From: Lysinibacillus odysseyi
GTDB lineage: Bacteria; Bacillota; Bacilli; Bacillales_A; Planococcaceae
DNA length: 64,000 bases
NCBI GenBank assembly: GCA_014595895.1
Contig: JABUKB010000001.1
Location: 868,001 to 932,000 of the forward strand
Reading direction: 5' to 3'
The notes below the pieces were generated by a model that was not told where the DNA came from, ran no database searches, and saw only the letters and a program-made list of their open reading frames with translations. The position numbers and the translations under genes are program-made. Shown here piece by piece: positions 26,973-35,560 of this stretch. The first letter of the stretch is position 1; each line of letters opens with the position of its first letter.

Positions 26973-27443
26973 TTGATTTCATTGATAGTAGCGCATGATA
27001 AAAATCGTGTAATTGGTTTAAATAACAAGATGCCGTGGCACTTGCCGGGGGATTTACAATATTTTAAAGAACAAACGATGGGAAAACCGATGATTATGGG
27101 ACGAAAAACGTTTGAATCTATCGGCCGTCCGCTTCCAGGACGACGAAATATTGTCATTACACGGAATGCTGATTATACAGCAAAGGGTATTGAGGTTGTG
27201 CATAGTTTGGAAGATGCGCTTGCTTTAGTGAAAGATGAACCGGAAATCATGATTATCGGCGGGGAGCAAATTTTCAGGGAGGCTCTGCCATTGGCGGATC
27301 GACTATATGTTACAGAAATTCATCATACATTTGAAGGCGATACGTATTTCCCGGCTTATGAGGAATGGCAAAGAGTAAGTGCCTTGTCTAAGGAGAAAGC
27401 ATCTGAAGGGTTTACATTTCAGTATTGTATTTTTGAAAAGTAA
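26973..27443 (+). CDS. dfrA: Dihydrofolate reductase
   Basis: The TTG start at 26973, after AAAAGGTGTG, gives a 156-residue protein, the usual DHFR length. All hallmarks are there: MISLIVAHDKNRVIGLNNKMPWHLPGDL (20 of these residues form the active-site strand and Met20-like loop), GRKTFESIGRPLPGR, IIGGEQIF and a late TYFP. It reduces dihydrofolate with NADPH. No thymidylate synthase gene is adjacent. A strong bidirectional terminator follows. Confidence 0.96.
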   Translation: MISLIVAHDKNRVIGLNNKMPWHLPGDLQYFKEQTMGKPMIMGRKTFESIGRPLPGRRNIVITRNADYTAKGIEVVHSLEDALALVKDEPEIMIIGGEQIFREALPLADRLYVTEIHHTFEGDTYFPAYEEWQRVSALSKEKASEGFTFQYCIFEK

Positions 27444-27452
27444 AATTCATGC

Positions 27453-27492
27453 AAAAATTCGCGCGGAGCTATTATACCGCGCGAATTTTTTA
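27453..27492 (+). terminator. Bidirectional terminator between dfrA and its convergent neighbour
   Basis: Perfect 14-bp arms AAAAATTCGCGCGG and CCGCGCGAATTTTT, with A and T runs on the outer sides. Confidence 0.9.
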
Positions 27493-27493
27493 G

Positions 27494-28081
27494 TTAAAAC
27501 AGGGATGAATTATTCCTAGAAATCAAATACTGCGTAAGGCTGCTATTTTGATTCAATTGATCGAGCAAGGGGTTTTGCGTTTGTTTCTGTGCAATAAATT
27601 GGTCCATCATCGATACATTTTGCTGCATTTGCTTTAGTCGCATTGTGGCTGCATCAGAAGGTGCATCACCCATTTTTTCTGCATAACTCTCTGCATTTTT
27701 TTGCAGATTGGCTTTCGCAGCTGTCAAGGTATTCAGCATTTGATTTTGGAATGACTGCATCAATGTATTGCCAAGCTGCTCATTAGAGGTACGAGCATCT
27801 GTAAAGTTCGATAAATAGTCCTCTGTCATGCCAGCAGAACCCATATTATTGGGTAAATTATCCATATAAGAAGTGGGCGATAGACCGTACAATTCGGGCT
27901 GAGTGGAAGAAGTTAAGGCCGTATAAAGCGGATTTTCCCGATTGCTTGCACGATTGCCCTGTAAGGCTTGTAGCAGAGCTGATGTAAAGTCCGTTCTACT
28001 TGTCGCAGTTGTATTGGTGATCGCACGGTTGTATAAGCCTTGATTTGAAACATTCAACAAACTTGCCATATCGATTGTCAT
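27494..28081 (-). CDS. Conserved protein of unknown function
   Basis: The start is ATG 28081 (MTIDMASLL), behind GAAGGAGG; 195 residues. No signal or membrane segment. The sequence is rich in Asn, Gln, Ser and Thr and mostly helical in the second half (LMQSFQNQMLNTLTAAKANLQKN). It looks like flagellar-hook-length or export-substrate type low-complexity proteins, but no family is evident. It is divergent from prsA. Confidence 0.65.
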   Translation of the reverse strand: MTIDMASLLNVSNQGLYNRAITNTTATSRTDFTSALLQALQGNRASNRENPLYTALTSSTQPELYGLSPTSYMDNLPNNMGSAGMTEDYLSNFTDARTSNEQLGNTLMQSFQNQMLNTLTAAKANLQKNAESYAEKMGDAPSDAATMRLKQMQQNVSMMDQFIAQKQTQNPLLDQLNQNSSLTQYLISRNNSSLF

Positions 28082-28237
28082 ACACGACGCCTCCTTCATA
28101 GTAATAAGATTATTATCGGCTATTTGATGGAAAGATGGAAGGGTGAATTTTTTTTAGAAGGGAGACCTTTTCGAAATATATTCGTCATAGACTTATGGTA
28201 CAGTAAGTATTGTAGAAAGAAATTGGAGGAATTTTTT

Positions 28238-29122
28238 ATGGATCAACAGGTAAAAAAAATACTAACACTAGTAGCAGCACCTATTGCTTTATCTGCCTTT
28301 TTAGTAGGCTGTGCTGACTCGGAGGACAAGGAAATTGTAGCGACTGTTGGCGATGCAGAAGTTACATACGAAGAGTTCGATAAAGTGATGACAAACCAAT
28401 ATGGACAAACTGTACTTGATAATTTGATTATCAATAAAATAGTCGAGCAAGAAGCTAAAAAATTAAATATAACTGTGACGGAAGAAGAAATAGATAAAGA
28501 ATATGATACGTATACAGAATCATATGGCGGTGAAGCCGCATTAATGGAAGCGTTGAAAAACTATAACATGGCAACGGAGGATATCCGGGAAGATATTCGC
28601 ATCTATTTATTAACACTTAAAGTAATGGAAGATTATGTAGAAATTACAGATGAAGACGTAAAAGCATATTTTGAGGAAAATAAGGAGACGTTTGGTTCTC
28701 CTGAACAAGTCGAGGCCAGCCATATTTTAGTGAAAGATAAAGCTACAGCTGAAAAGGTATTAAAAAAGCTCGATGCAGGGGAAGATTTTGCGAAACTAGC
28801 GAAAGAATATTCAACGGATAAAGCGAACAGCGAAGAGGGCGGTTCACTGGGGAAAATTGGTCGAGGCGAAATGGTAAAAGAATTTGAGGATGCAGCATTT
28901 GCTATGGAAATTGGCGATATTACGTCAGAGCCTGTGAAAACAGAGTACGGCTACCACATCATTAAAGTAACCGACAGACAGGATGCTGTCGAAGCGAATT
29001 TCGAGGAAAATAAAGAAGAAGCCTACGACACGCTTCTGCAACAACGTGTTAATGAGCAATATGACGCATGGGTACAAGAAAAGCAAAAAGATTATGATAT
29101 CGAAACATTCTTATTTAAGTAA
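28238..29122 (+). CDS. prsA: PrsA-type foldase lipoprotein (PpiC peptidyl-prolyl isomerase)
   Basis: The start is ATG 28238 with TTGGAGGA upstream; 294 residues. The lipoprotein signal ends in LVGC. An N-terminal SurA/PrsA-like chaperone part (about 30-135) is followed by a parvulin domain (~140-235; EASHILVKDKATAEKV, SEEGGSLGKIGRGEMV and a YGYHIIKV end) and a helical C-terminus. It folds secreted proteins at the outer face of the membrane; the subtilisin at 46581 is the kind of client it serves. Confidence 0.93.
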   Translation: MDQQVKKILTLVAAPIALSAFLVGCADSEDKEIVATVGDAEVTYEEFDKVMTNQYGQTVLDNLIINKIVEQEAKKLNITVTEEEIDKEYDTYTESYGGEAALMEALKNYNMATEDIREDIRIYLLTLKVMEDYVEITDEDVKAYFEENKETFGSPEQVEASHILVKDKATAEKVLKKLDAGEDFAKLAKEYSTDKANSEEGGSLGKIGRGEMVKEFEDAAFAMEIGDITSEPVKTEYGYHIIKVTDRQDAVEANFEENKEEAYDTLLQQRVNEQYDAWVQEKQKDYDIETFLFK

Positions 29123-29150
29123 ACTGGCTTCGTCCTGCTTCAATTGGTCT

Positions 29151-29183
29151 GTCATGGCGGCAACAATAAGGTGCCGCCATGAC
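29151..29183 (+). terminator. Hairpin after prsA
   Basis: Perfect 12-bp arms GTCATGGCGGCA and TGCCGCCATGAC. There is no T tract, so termination is likely but not certain. Confidence 0.5.
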
Positions 29184-29319
29184 GGGCATATAGAATAGAA
29201 GTAAACTTGAAATTTTATACAAATCGATAGTTGCATTTGTGTCACCTATATGATTTAATAAACCAAAGTAATAATATTTCTCAATTCACTATTCATTACA
29301 TACAAGGAGTTGTTCATGA

Positions 29320-29640
29320 ATGATTACAGTCACAAACCGGATTAAAGTGAAAAAAGGCATGGGCGAAAAAATGGCGCCAATGTTCACAAAACCAGGACCA
29401 TTACAAGAGTTTGAAGGCTTTCATAAAGTAGAAGTGCTTGTATCTACACAATTTGAGGATCATGATGAAATGCAAGTGGTGATGTATTGGGACACAATGG
29501 AACAGTTTGAAGTATGGCGAGCATCGGATGCCTTTAAAGAATCGCATAAGCGTCCTTCAGGCGATGCACCAGATCCGGACTCACCAGTGATTGGCAGCCA
29601 AATTGTCATTGCTAAAGTAGCTTCTTCTATTTCAAAATAA
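29320..29640 (+). CDS. IsdG/HmoA-type antibiotic-biosynthesis monooxygenase
   Basis: The protein has 106 residues, with ATG 29320 after AAGGAG. It is a dimeric alpha-beta barrel (ABM) protein: start ITVTNRIKVKKGMG, then MFTKPGPLQEFEGFHKVEVLV and VMYWDTMEQFEVWRASDAFKESH. The last His lies where HmoA/IsdG proteins have their heme ligand. Heme breakdown to release iron is likely, and the ferritin next door fits iron handling. I see no clear Fur box upstream. Confidence 0.8.
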   Translation: MITVTNRIKVKKGMGEKMAPMFTKPGPLQEFEGFHKVEVLVSTQFEDHDEMQVVMYWDTMEQFEVWRASDAFKESHKRPSGDAPDPDSPVIGSQIVIAKVASSISK

Positions 29641-29642
29641 AT

Positions 29643-29682
29643 AAAAAGGCTAGCTCCCAAGTGGAGGTAGCCTTTTTTATTT
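29643..29682 (+). terminator. Bidirectional terminator between the monooxygenase and ferritin genes
   Basis: AAAAAGGCTAGCTCC pairs with GGAGGTAGCCTTTTTT with one bulge. It serves two convergent genes. Confidence 0.85.
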
Positions 29683-29693
29683 TACGAACTTAA

Positions 29694-30197
29694 TTACTCT
29701 ACCGGAGTGAATGAACGCTTGGCCAATTCATCATCCAGCAAAAATAATGCATTGGAGTCGTCTTTAATGCGGCGAATTTTTGCAATGAGTGTACTGAATG
29801 TCGATTCTTCTTCTACTTGCTCATCGATAAACCATTTTAAGAAGGCACTTGTGGCATGTTCACGTTCTTCAAGTGCAATATCCGCTAAGTTATAAATGCG
29901 GCGCGTGACTTCTTTCTCATGTGCTAGTGCTTGTTCAAAAGCATGCAAAATAGAAGAAAATTCATTGCCCGGGTTTTCGAAGCCATCGATTGTAGCGCGG
30001 TAGCCTTTATCGCTTAAGAATTGATAAAATTTCATCGCATGGAAACGTTCTTCTTCGGCTTGTACCAAGAAAAAGTTTGCGAAACCGTCGTATGACTTAT
30101 CCGTACAATACGCAGCCATTGCTAAATAAGCATGGGCTGAAAAAAATTCGTAGTTCATTTGATCATTTAAGGCAACATGCAATTTTTCAGAAAGCAT
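29694..30197 (-). CDS. ftnA: Ferritin
   Basis: ATG 30197 (MLSEK) is chosen because GAGGAGG lies six bases upstream; 167 residues. Four-helix ferritin with FFSAHAYLAMAAYC, EEERFHAMKFYQFL (ferroxidase Glu and His), GFENPGNEF and EEREHATSAFLKWFIDEQVEEE. It oxidises and stores iron in a 24-mer shell in the cytoplasm. It is divergent from the MscS gene, with a 128-base shared promoter region. Confidence 0.93.
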   Translation of the reverse strand: MLSEKLHVALNDQMNYEFFSAHAYLAMAAYCTDKSYDGFANFFLVQAEEERFHAMKFYQFLSDKGYRATIDGFENPGNEFSSILHAFEQALAHEKEVTRRIYNLADIALEEREHATSAFLKWFIDEQVEEESTFSTLIAKIRRIKDDSNALFLLDDELAKRSFTPVE

Positions 30198-30325
30198 AAA
30201 CATCCTCCTCAACTTGTTTTGGAAAAAACTGCTTACATATAAATTGTAAAGGATTGGGCAATACTTGGCAAATGGATGTTTGCCGTGCTATGATGCTAGC
30301 GCATAAGTAGAAGGAAGTGAAAAAA

Positions 30326-31396
30326 ATGTGGGATTCAATTAAATGGCTAATTCCCAACGCCAAGCTGCCAACCTGGATGGATGGTTTGGTGGCCCTTATT
30401 TTAATTATCATCGGATGTATGATTACTCAGTGGATCGTGAAACCGCTGCTTTTGAAATTCGCGCGCTTTTTACGCCGCAAAGGGCATCCGGTAATAGGAG
30501 ATATAATAGAACAATTTGTACCGACTATACGTCATGCCCTTTTTGTGGCAAGTATTGTCTTGGGACTTTCGGTATTATTTGAAGTATGGTTTTTTACATA
30601 TCAGGCAACAAAGAATTTCTTTATATCGATGATGTTTTATTTTGCCTTTAAAGGTGTATATGATGTACTAAGTTTTTACCTAAGACATCCAGAGCGCTTT
30701 GAGACGGGGCGTGACCAGGATATTTTAACGCCGTTCTTCTTGCGTATTAGCAAGGTCATGGTAATGACGATTGCCATGTTTTCCATTGCATCATTATGGA
30801 ATTTTAATCTAAACGGTTTTTTAACAGCGATTGGATTAACAGGGGTTGCGTTGGCCTTTGGTATTCGCGATACACTTGCCCATATTTTTGGCGGTATGAG
30901 TGTAGCGCTCGATAAACCTTTTCAAATAGGCGACTGGATCATGACCGGGGACGAGAAAATTGAAGGGGTTGTCGAGGATATTAACTTGCGCAGTACGCTG
31001 ATTACAACAAGTGACAAAGGACTCGTCTATGTACCGAATTCTTATTTGGTAAACCGCCCCATATACAATTTAAGCAAGCGCTCCCAGCGCAAAGTAGAGT
31101 ATTTTATTTTTGTGTCCAGCGATAATACGGAAGGGCAGGTTGTACAATTTATCGAATCCCTTCGCGAACAAATTACGCTGCACCCGAAAGTATTGAAGAA
31201 CGTTATTCATGTGGCAATGGATGAAATGCGTCCAGGCTCGAACCGGATTATCGTTCGCTTTTTTGTAGATACAAACGATACAGCCACTATGCTGCAAACA
31301 AAGCAGGATATATTATTCGTTAGCAAGCAATTTATCGAGGATTATAATATTAAATTAGTCTCAGAACAGCAAGGGACCTTTACTTGGAATGACTGA
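30326..31396 (+). CDS. MscS-family mechanosensitive channel
   Basis: ATG 30326 follows GAAGGAAG; the GTG at 30317 is too close to that site. The 356 residues include four to five membrane segments in the first ~165. The pore helix region (GFLTAIGLTGVALAFGIRDTLAHIFGG) and the beta domain (DKPFQIGDWIMTGDEKIEGVVEDINLRSTLI, VYVPNSYLVN) follow. It releases solutes on osmotic downshock. Large N-terminal extension compared with E. coli MscS, closer to YnaI-like forms. Confidence 0.92.
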   Translation: MWDSIKWLIPNAKLPTWMDGLVALILIIIGCMITQWIVKPLLLKFARFLRRKGHPVIGDIIEQFVPTIRHALFVASIVLGLSVLFEVWFFTYQATKNFFISMMFYFAFKGVYDVLSFYLRHPERFETGRDQDILTPFFLRISKVMVMTIAMFSIASLWNFNLNGFLTAIGLTGVALAFGIRDTLAHIFGGMSVALDKPFQIGDWIMTGDEKIEGVVEDINLRSTLITTSDKGLVYVPNSYLVNRPIYNLSKRSQRKVEYFIFVSSDNTEGQVVQFIESLREQITLHPKVLKNVIHVAMDEMRPGSNRIIVRFFVDTNDTATMLQTKQDILFVSKQFIEDYNIKLVSEQQGTFTWND

Positions 31397-31477
31397 CTTA
31401 TGTATGACAGTTGTCATATTGCATAGTAGAAAATAGTTTCTTTATAATAAAAAGAAGATATTAAAGGATGTGTCCGT

Positions 31478-32314
31478 ATGATTCATATTGTAACTGATTC
31501 AACAAGCGATCTATCACAAGAAGAAATGGAAAAATTAAATATTCACGTTGTCCCGTTGACACTTCAAATTGATGGAAAAACGTATGTAGATGGCAAAGAT
31601 GTAAAGGCAGAGCAGTTTTTAACGATGATGGCCCAAGCTTCTGAGCTGCCTAAATCCTCTCAGCCAGCACCTGGTCAATTTAAAGAATTGTACGATGAAC
31701 TTGGTAAGGACGGAGACCATATCATTTCGATTCATATGACAGGTGGAATGAGCGGAACGGTAGAGTCTGCACGCCAAGCAGCTCAAATGACCGATACAAA
31801 GGTGACGGTAGTCGATTCTCGCTATATTGCCTGGGCATTAGTCTTCCAATTACGCGAAGCATCGCGTTTACGTGACGAGGGTGCGACAGTGGAAGAAATC
31901 GTAGCTCGCGTGAACCAGGTAAGAGAGAATACGCGATTATTTGTTGCGTTAGATACGCTTGAAAACATGGTAAAGGGCGGTCGTATCGGTAAAGGTAAAG
32001 CGATGTTTGGTGCGTTACTAAACATTAAGCCGGTTGGGAATTTAGATACTGGCGAATTTGTAGCAGCAGCCAAGCCTAGAAGCTACAAACAAGTAGTGAA
32101 ATATTTATTCGACCAATATCAACAGGATACAGCAGGCAAAACTGTCAAAATGGTCGGCATCTCTCATGCGAACGCCTTACAAACGATGGGCGACCCATTG
32201 ATTAAACTCATCCAAGAGACAGGCTTTACAAATATTGATATTGCTTTTACATCACCTATTATTACAACACATACAGGTCCGGGAGCTCTTGGATTTATGT
32301 ATTTTGCAGAGTAG
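31478..32314 (+). CDS. DegV-family fatty-acid-binding protein
   Basis: The protein has 278 residues: IVTDSTSDL at the start, then KSSQPAPGQF, SIHMTGGMSGT, VDSRYIAWA, ENMVKGGRIGKGKA and a final THTGPGALG. DegV/FakB proteins bind a fatty acid for phosphorylation by FakA. No fakA is nearby. In other Bacillales, as I recall, a DegV gene is followed by the ypmR-ypmS genes. Here those start at 48632, so this gene borders the island. Confidence 0.9.
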   Translation: MIHIVTDSTSDLSQEEMEKLNIHVVPLTLQIDGKTYVDGKDVKAEQFLTMMAQASELPKSSQPAPGQFKELYDELGKDGDHIISIHMTGGMSGTVESARQAAQMTDTKVTVVDSRYIAWALVFQLREASRLRDEGATVEEIVARVNQVRENTRLFVALDTLENMVKGGRIGKGKAMFGALLNIKPVGNLDTGEFVAAAKPRSYKQVVKYLFDQYQQDTAGKTVKMVGISHANALQTMGDPLIKLIQETGFTNIDIAFTSPIITTHTGPGALGFMYFAE

Positions 32315-32338
32315 TCAGAAAGGAAACTGCGGAACCGA

Positions 32339-32600
32339 TGTGTGTACCACTAACTAAGTGTCTCCATAAACAACAAAGTCCTTTCCCTGAATAACAAAGT
32401 AGTACCGTTGAGCTAAATGAGCTAAAAAAATCGAAGAAACCTTAGAGAAAAGTGTCATATACCTTATACCACAAGGGATTGGCACTTTTTTGCGTCAAAA
32501 TGAGGGAAGAACTATGTTATTTGCGATTTTTAAATATTGGTAAAAGTAGGGTTGAAAACAGGGGGAAAATGAGGGAACAACTTAGTTAGGAATACACATA
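32339..32600. repeat. MITE-like element with terminal inverted repeats (copy A)
   Basis: The left end (from 32339) reads TGTGTACCACTAACTAAGTG and the right end (to 32600) is its imperfect inverse (CTTAGTTAGGAATACACATA). The ~260-base interior has no gene and carries a central hairpin at 32448-32491 (AAAGTGTCA...TTGGCACTTTTTT). Related copies or parts lie at 42026, 43020 and 48424. This matches a miniature non-autonomous element; mobility is inferred. Confidence 0.6.
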
Positions 32601-32911
32601 GTAGGAAATGCAAGTTGTAAGTTTTAGAGAAAAAAGTGGAGATAACAAAGTTGGTACGTCAAAATCATTCCAAATTCAATTTGTTGAGTAACCGAATGAA
32701 GTTTTTCAGGTATAAATAAAACAGATGAACTTCCGTCTTTTTAATTGTTAGAAAAGGGAATAAGGTATAAGAAAAAGGTACTTTCCTTTCCAATGAGATT
32801 GAAGTCTTCTATATAAGATTCAATAGGGAAAATATTCAAATTATCAATTTGAAATAAAAAACAGCTGGGCATTAAAATTAAATAAACTAATAAGAAGATA
32901 TTATGTTCTAT
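32601..32911. other. AT-rich gap inside the island
   Basis: No gene is supported. The stretch 32879-32911 belongs to another dispersed repeat that reappears at 37556-37612. Confidence 0.4.
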
Positions 32912-33009
32912 ATGTTATAAGACCTAATTTTAACAAAGATAGAAAAATTAAAAGATTCTATATATTAGATATGACTAATATGTAGAGCCTTTTCTTCTTT
33001 ACTAAAGCC
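32912..33009 (-). repeat. Inverted copy of a ~100-bp repeat (partner at 34082-34179)
   Basis: Read on the minus strand from 33009, it matches 34082-34179 at most positions: GGCTTTAGTAAA, GAAGAAAAGG, CTACATATTAG, TTTAATTTTTCTA, then AAAATTAGGTCTT. It lies just 3' of the leftward gene 33027-33332 and contains a hairpin (32953-32988) that can end that transcript. Confidence 0.75.
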
Positions 33010-33026
33010 TCGTTAAGGGAATACGG

Positions 33027-33332
33027 TTACTTTCCTAATGGATAGTTTTGTGGATTATGGAAGAAGTCAATGTAGTTGTATCTTCCTATCAAGTCAAATG
33101 TTTTCTTATCCTCACTAAATTCAAGCACAAATACTTCTCCATGCATACCAGAATTTAAACTATTATCAACAATTGCTATTCTATTTTCGCCAAGTTGTAC
33201 AACACTCTCACCAGCCAAAACATCAATCGATGACGGAAATTCAGGTTGAAAAGATGGAACTGGCTTTAAAGCAATTACAATCAAGCATATTAAAATACCT
33301 ATCATTATATTTTTAGTTGATTTATCAGACAT
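33027..33332 (-). CDS. Small membrane-anchored protein of unknown function
   Basis: The start is ATG 33332 with AAAGGGTGAGG upstream; 101 residues. One N-terminal membrane segment (8-24) is followed by an extracellular domain (SVVQLGENRIAIVDNSLNSG, GEVFVLEFSEDKKTFDLIGRY). That pattern resembles small beta-sheet domains of secreted Bacillus proteins. I recognise no family. It is divergent from the gene at 33613, and each of the two is followed by a copy of the same repeat. Confidence 0.65.
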   Translation of the reverse strand: MSDKSTKNIMIGILICLIVIALKPVPSFQPEFPSSIDVLAGESVVQLGENRIAIVDNSLNSGMHGEVFVLEFSEDKKTFDLIGRYNYIDFFHNPQNYPLGK

Positions 33333-33612
33333 AAACCTCACCCTTTCTATTTGATTTACACTTATAATATACTATTATTTGTAAAAAATACAAAAAATAC
33401 TATATCACAATAAAAAATAGACTATCAATTAGCGTACTAAGTTGGTAGTCTATTTCTGTATTTAATTTTAATTTTGTAACAGACAACGGAACGGGTGAAA
33501 ATTTTACTATGCGTTTTTTCATTTTTACAAATCTTATTTAACTAACGGGGCAGTTTAGTTAAAGAAGGAAATCAAATATATTTGAAATCTCGAAAAGAAG
33601 GGGAATTTTTTT

Positions 33613-34077
33613 ATGGAATACGGGGATTTAATGAATCAGAAAGGTTACACCTATCTTCATAGCTTAATAGAACCTGAAACCAATTCGTTAAGAATTTTTA
33701 TTGATAGATGTAAAGTAAGTCGGCAAGGTGAAGATACCGAAATAGGTAAACAAATTATAAGAGACACACCCCCAATAGAATTTGATGAAGAATTGCCAAT
33801 AGTACAGTTAGACTTTAATTCCTATATATCTTATTCCATTATAAATGAGTCATTTACTGTTTTAGACGACTATGAAATTTTTGATGGAAATTCATTTCGA
33901 ATATTTAAGAAATCAAGATATTTAGACTTTATCAACAAAGGTACTATCGTTAAAGATGTATTTCCGGAAGAACAACCCGTTCATTATGAGATAGCTTGTT
34001 TAGATCATATCATTGATATTATTTCTTTTGATGAACCAATGGTTACTGAAATTAAAAGGGAATTGTTCTTCGGCTAA
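33613..34077 (+). CDS. Hypothetical protein, immunity-protein-like
   Basis: The protein has 154 residues with AAGGGGAA upstream. It is soluble and acidic, with no signal peptide. Mixed strands and helices (SYISYSIINESFTVLDDYEIFDG split around FRIFKKSRYLDF) and a final YEIACLDHIIDIISFD resemble cytoplasmic immunity-type proteins of polymorphic toxin loci in overall style. I cannot name the family, and no toxin gene is present in the window. Confidence 0.65.
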   Translation: MEYGDLMNQKGYTYLHSLIEPETNSLRIFIDRCKVSRQGEDTEIGKQIIRDTPPIEFDEELPIVQLDFNSYISYSIINESFTVLDDYEIFDGNSFRIFKKSRYLDFINKGTIVKDVFPEEQPVHYEIACLDHIIDIISFDEPMVTEIKRELFFG

Positions 34078-34081
34078 AGAG

Positions 34082-34179
34082 GGCTTTAGTAAAAGAAGAA
34101 AAGGTTCTACATATTAGGTATGACTAATATGTAGAACCCTTTAATTTTTCTACCTTTTTTAAAATTAGGTCTTGATAAT
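34082..34179 (+). repeat. Direct copy of the ~100-bp repeat
   Basis: See the inverted partner at 32912-33009. This copy is cleaner and begins five bases after the stop of the 33613 gene. Confidence 0.75.
34103..34148 (+). terminator. Terminator inside the repeat
   Basis: Perfect 15-bp stem (34103-34117 with 34124-34138) around a 6-base loop, followed by an AT-rich T run. It ends the gene at 33613-34077. Confidence 0.85.
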
Positions 34180-34486
34180 TTATAGCCAAGCTGTTTTTAC
34201 TTAAAAGTTTGCCAACTGTTAACAATCATATATATAGATTTGGATTCGAACATGTATTGAGTGAGTAACGATGCATGTTACCATGGCAACTTCATTAACG
34301 CAGAAATAAACTAAATGATACAAAATTTACATTTTCCTAAACAAACATCAATTATTTGGATGTTAAATACTAAGGTTTTATAGTATTGTTAAATAAAGGA
34401 AATTAATAGTAAACAAGGGTTTAGCTTAGCTATGTAATGAAGAATTTCTATATTTAAAGAATAATAGGTAGGGGAGGCTTTTCAGT
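34180..34486. other. AT-rich gap before a lipoprotein gene
   Basis: No gene is supported. Promoter elements for the gene at 34487 are expected near 34390-34470 but are not distinctive. Confidence 0.35.
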
Positions 34487-34879
34487 TTGCAAAAGATAAT
34501 AATGAGTTTTCTCTTGATGTGTTTAGTATTGACGTTATTAGCTTGTAGTAATGATCAGAAGGATAAAGTCTTTAAAGGTGAGGGAGAGAATTGGAGTGGC
34601 GAATTAATTACAAGTTATAATTTCTGGGGCGAAGAGATACATAGTATAAAGGTTAAATATAAAGGCGAAAATCCAGAACAGTTGAAAGAGATTAAGGTGT
34701 TTGTTGAGAGTCAAGATTTCTTAGGCTGGGGGATAGGTAATATAAAATTAAATGAACAAGGAATTTATAACAGTGGTGAAGTTGCGAAGGTAGAGCCTAA
34801 AACACCTTCTATATCTGAGATAAAATTCGAAATTGATGGTGATAAACCAGAAACTATACTATTAAATTCAAATTCTTAA
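34487..34879 (+). CDS. Putative lipoprotein
   Basis: TTG start with GGGGAGG upstream; 130 residues. Lipoprotein signal with LLAC (Cys ~20), then KGEGENWSGELITSY and a beta-rich acidic domain with ISEIKFEID near the end. Similar small lipoproteins with a GEGENW block occur in Bacillus, but I recall no function. It is one of six lipoproteins in this island. A terminator follows at 34892. Confidence 0.7.
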   Translation: MQKIIMSFLLMCLVLTLLACSNDQKDKVFKGEGENWSGELITSYNFWGEEIHSIKVKYKGENPEQLKEIKVFVESQDFLGWGIGNIKLNEQGIYNSGEVAKVEPKTPSISEIKFEIDGDKPETILLNSNS

Positions 34880-34891
34880 TCCAATAAACAA

Positions 34892-34925
34892 AGGCGTTTC
34901 TGGAACAAGCAGGAACGCCTATTTT
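34892..34925 (+). terminator. Terminator after the lipoprotein gene
   Basis: AGGCGTTTC and GGAACGCCT arms are followed by ATTTTG. A very similar hairpin occurs at 36675-36717. Confidence 0.65.
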
Positions 34926-34980
34926 GCTATTAAATCTATTTCTTCAACTAAATAGCTATCAATGGGGGGGGCGGAAGGAA

Positions 34981-35226
34981 TTGGAAAGAGAGGGAATTGT
35001 TAAATGGTTTAAAGAAGAAAAGGGGTATGGTCGCATTATGCTTGACGGTGAGGATGGAAACCATGTATTTGTTCATTTTAGTTCGATTTTACCTGATAGT
35101 AAATGGTTTTCGGATGGATTCATATTTCTTAAACAAGGTCAAAAAGTATCATTTGATTTAGTGGTAAACCCTGAATCTACTGATCAGAAACAAGTTGCAG
35201 AAAATGTAATCATTATCTCCGACTAA
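34981..35226 (+). CDS. Cold-shock-domain protein
   Basis: TTG 34981 is the likeliest start (81 residues). It gives EREGIVKWFKEEKGYGRIML at the N-terminus, matching the cold-shock GxVKWFNxxKGFGFI (RNP1), followed by HVFVHFSSI (RNP2) and FLKQGQKVSFDL. It has an unusual insert between the RNP2 strand and the last strands. It binds single-stranded nucleic acid by family. The start is uncertain: a run of eight G lies just upstream, and with one G fewer an ATG at 34962 would be in frame. Confidence 0.75.
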   Translation: MEREGIVKWFKEEKGYGRIMLDGEDGNHVFVHFSSILPDSKWFSDGFIFLKQGQKVSFDLVVNPESTDQKQVAENVIIISD

Positions 35227-35306
35227 GCAAAAGAAAGAGATTTAGAGCATTATCAAATTAAATCAGACTGTGGCAAACACGTTATTAAGGGTTGTATCAC
35301 ATTCAA

Positions 35307-35492
35307 AATGTTGATGGTCTCCATTCCCGTCTAAAACAATGAATAGACCGTTTTAAAGTTGTAGCTACAAAGTATTTGGACAATTACCTTGCTTGATTCT
35401 TATTTGTCGATAGTCGTAGTAACGAAAGCACCAAACAGCATATAAAAGAGTTCCTATTAACGTCATTTTTATTTGAAATGACAGAAACTTAG
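35307..35492 (+). pseudogene. IS1595-family transposase 3' remnant
   Basis: One frame reads NVDGLHSRLKQ, TGA, IDRFKVVATKYLDNYLA, TGA, FLFVDSRSNESTKQHIKEF, and ends in LFEMTET. IS1595 transposases end with VNGLHSRxKxWxxRFxGVxTKYLxNYLAWFxFVD, so both stops fall exactly where Trp (TGG) is expected. Only the last ~60 residues remain. The element is dead and marks past transposition into the island. Confidence 0.75.
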
Positions 35493-35560
35493 GATAGTTT
35501 ACGCTTGTCAAAATTCAAATTGTAATGTTACAGCCATTTAATCATAGAAAGGGAAAGTAT

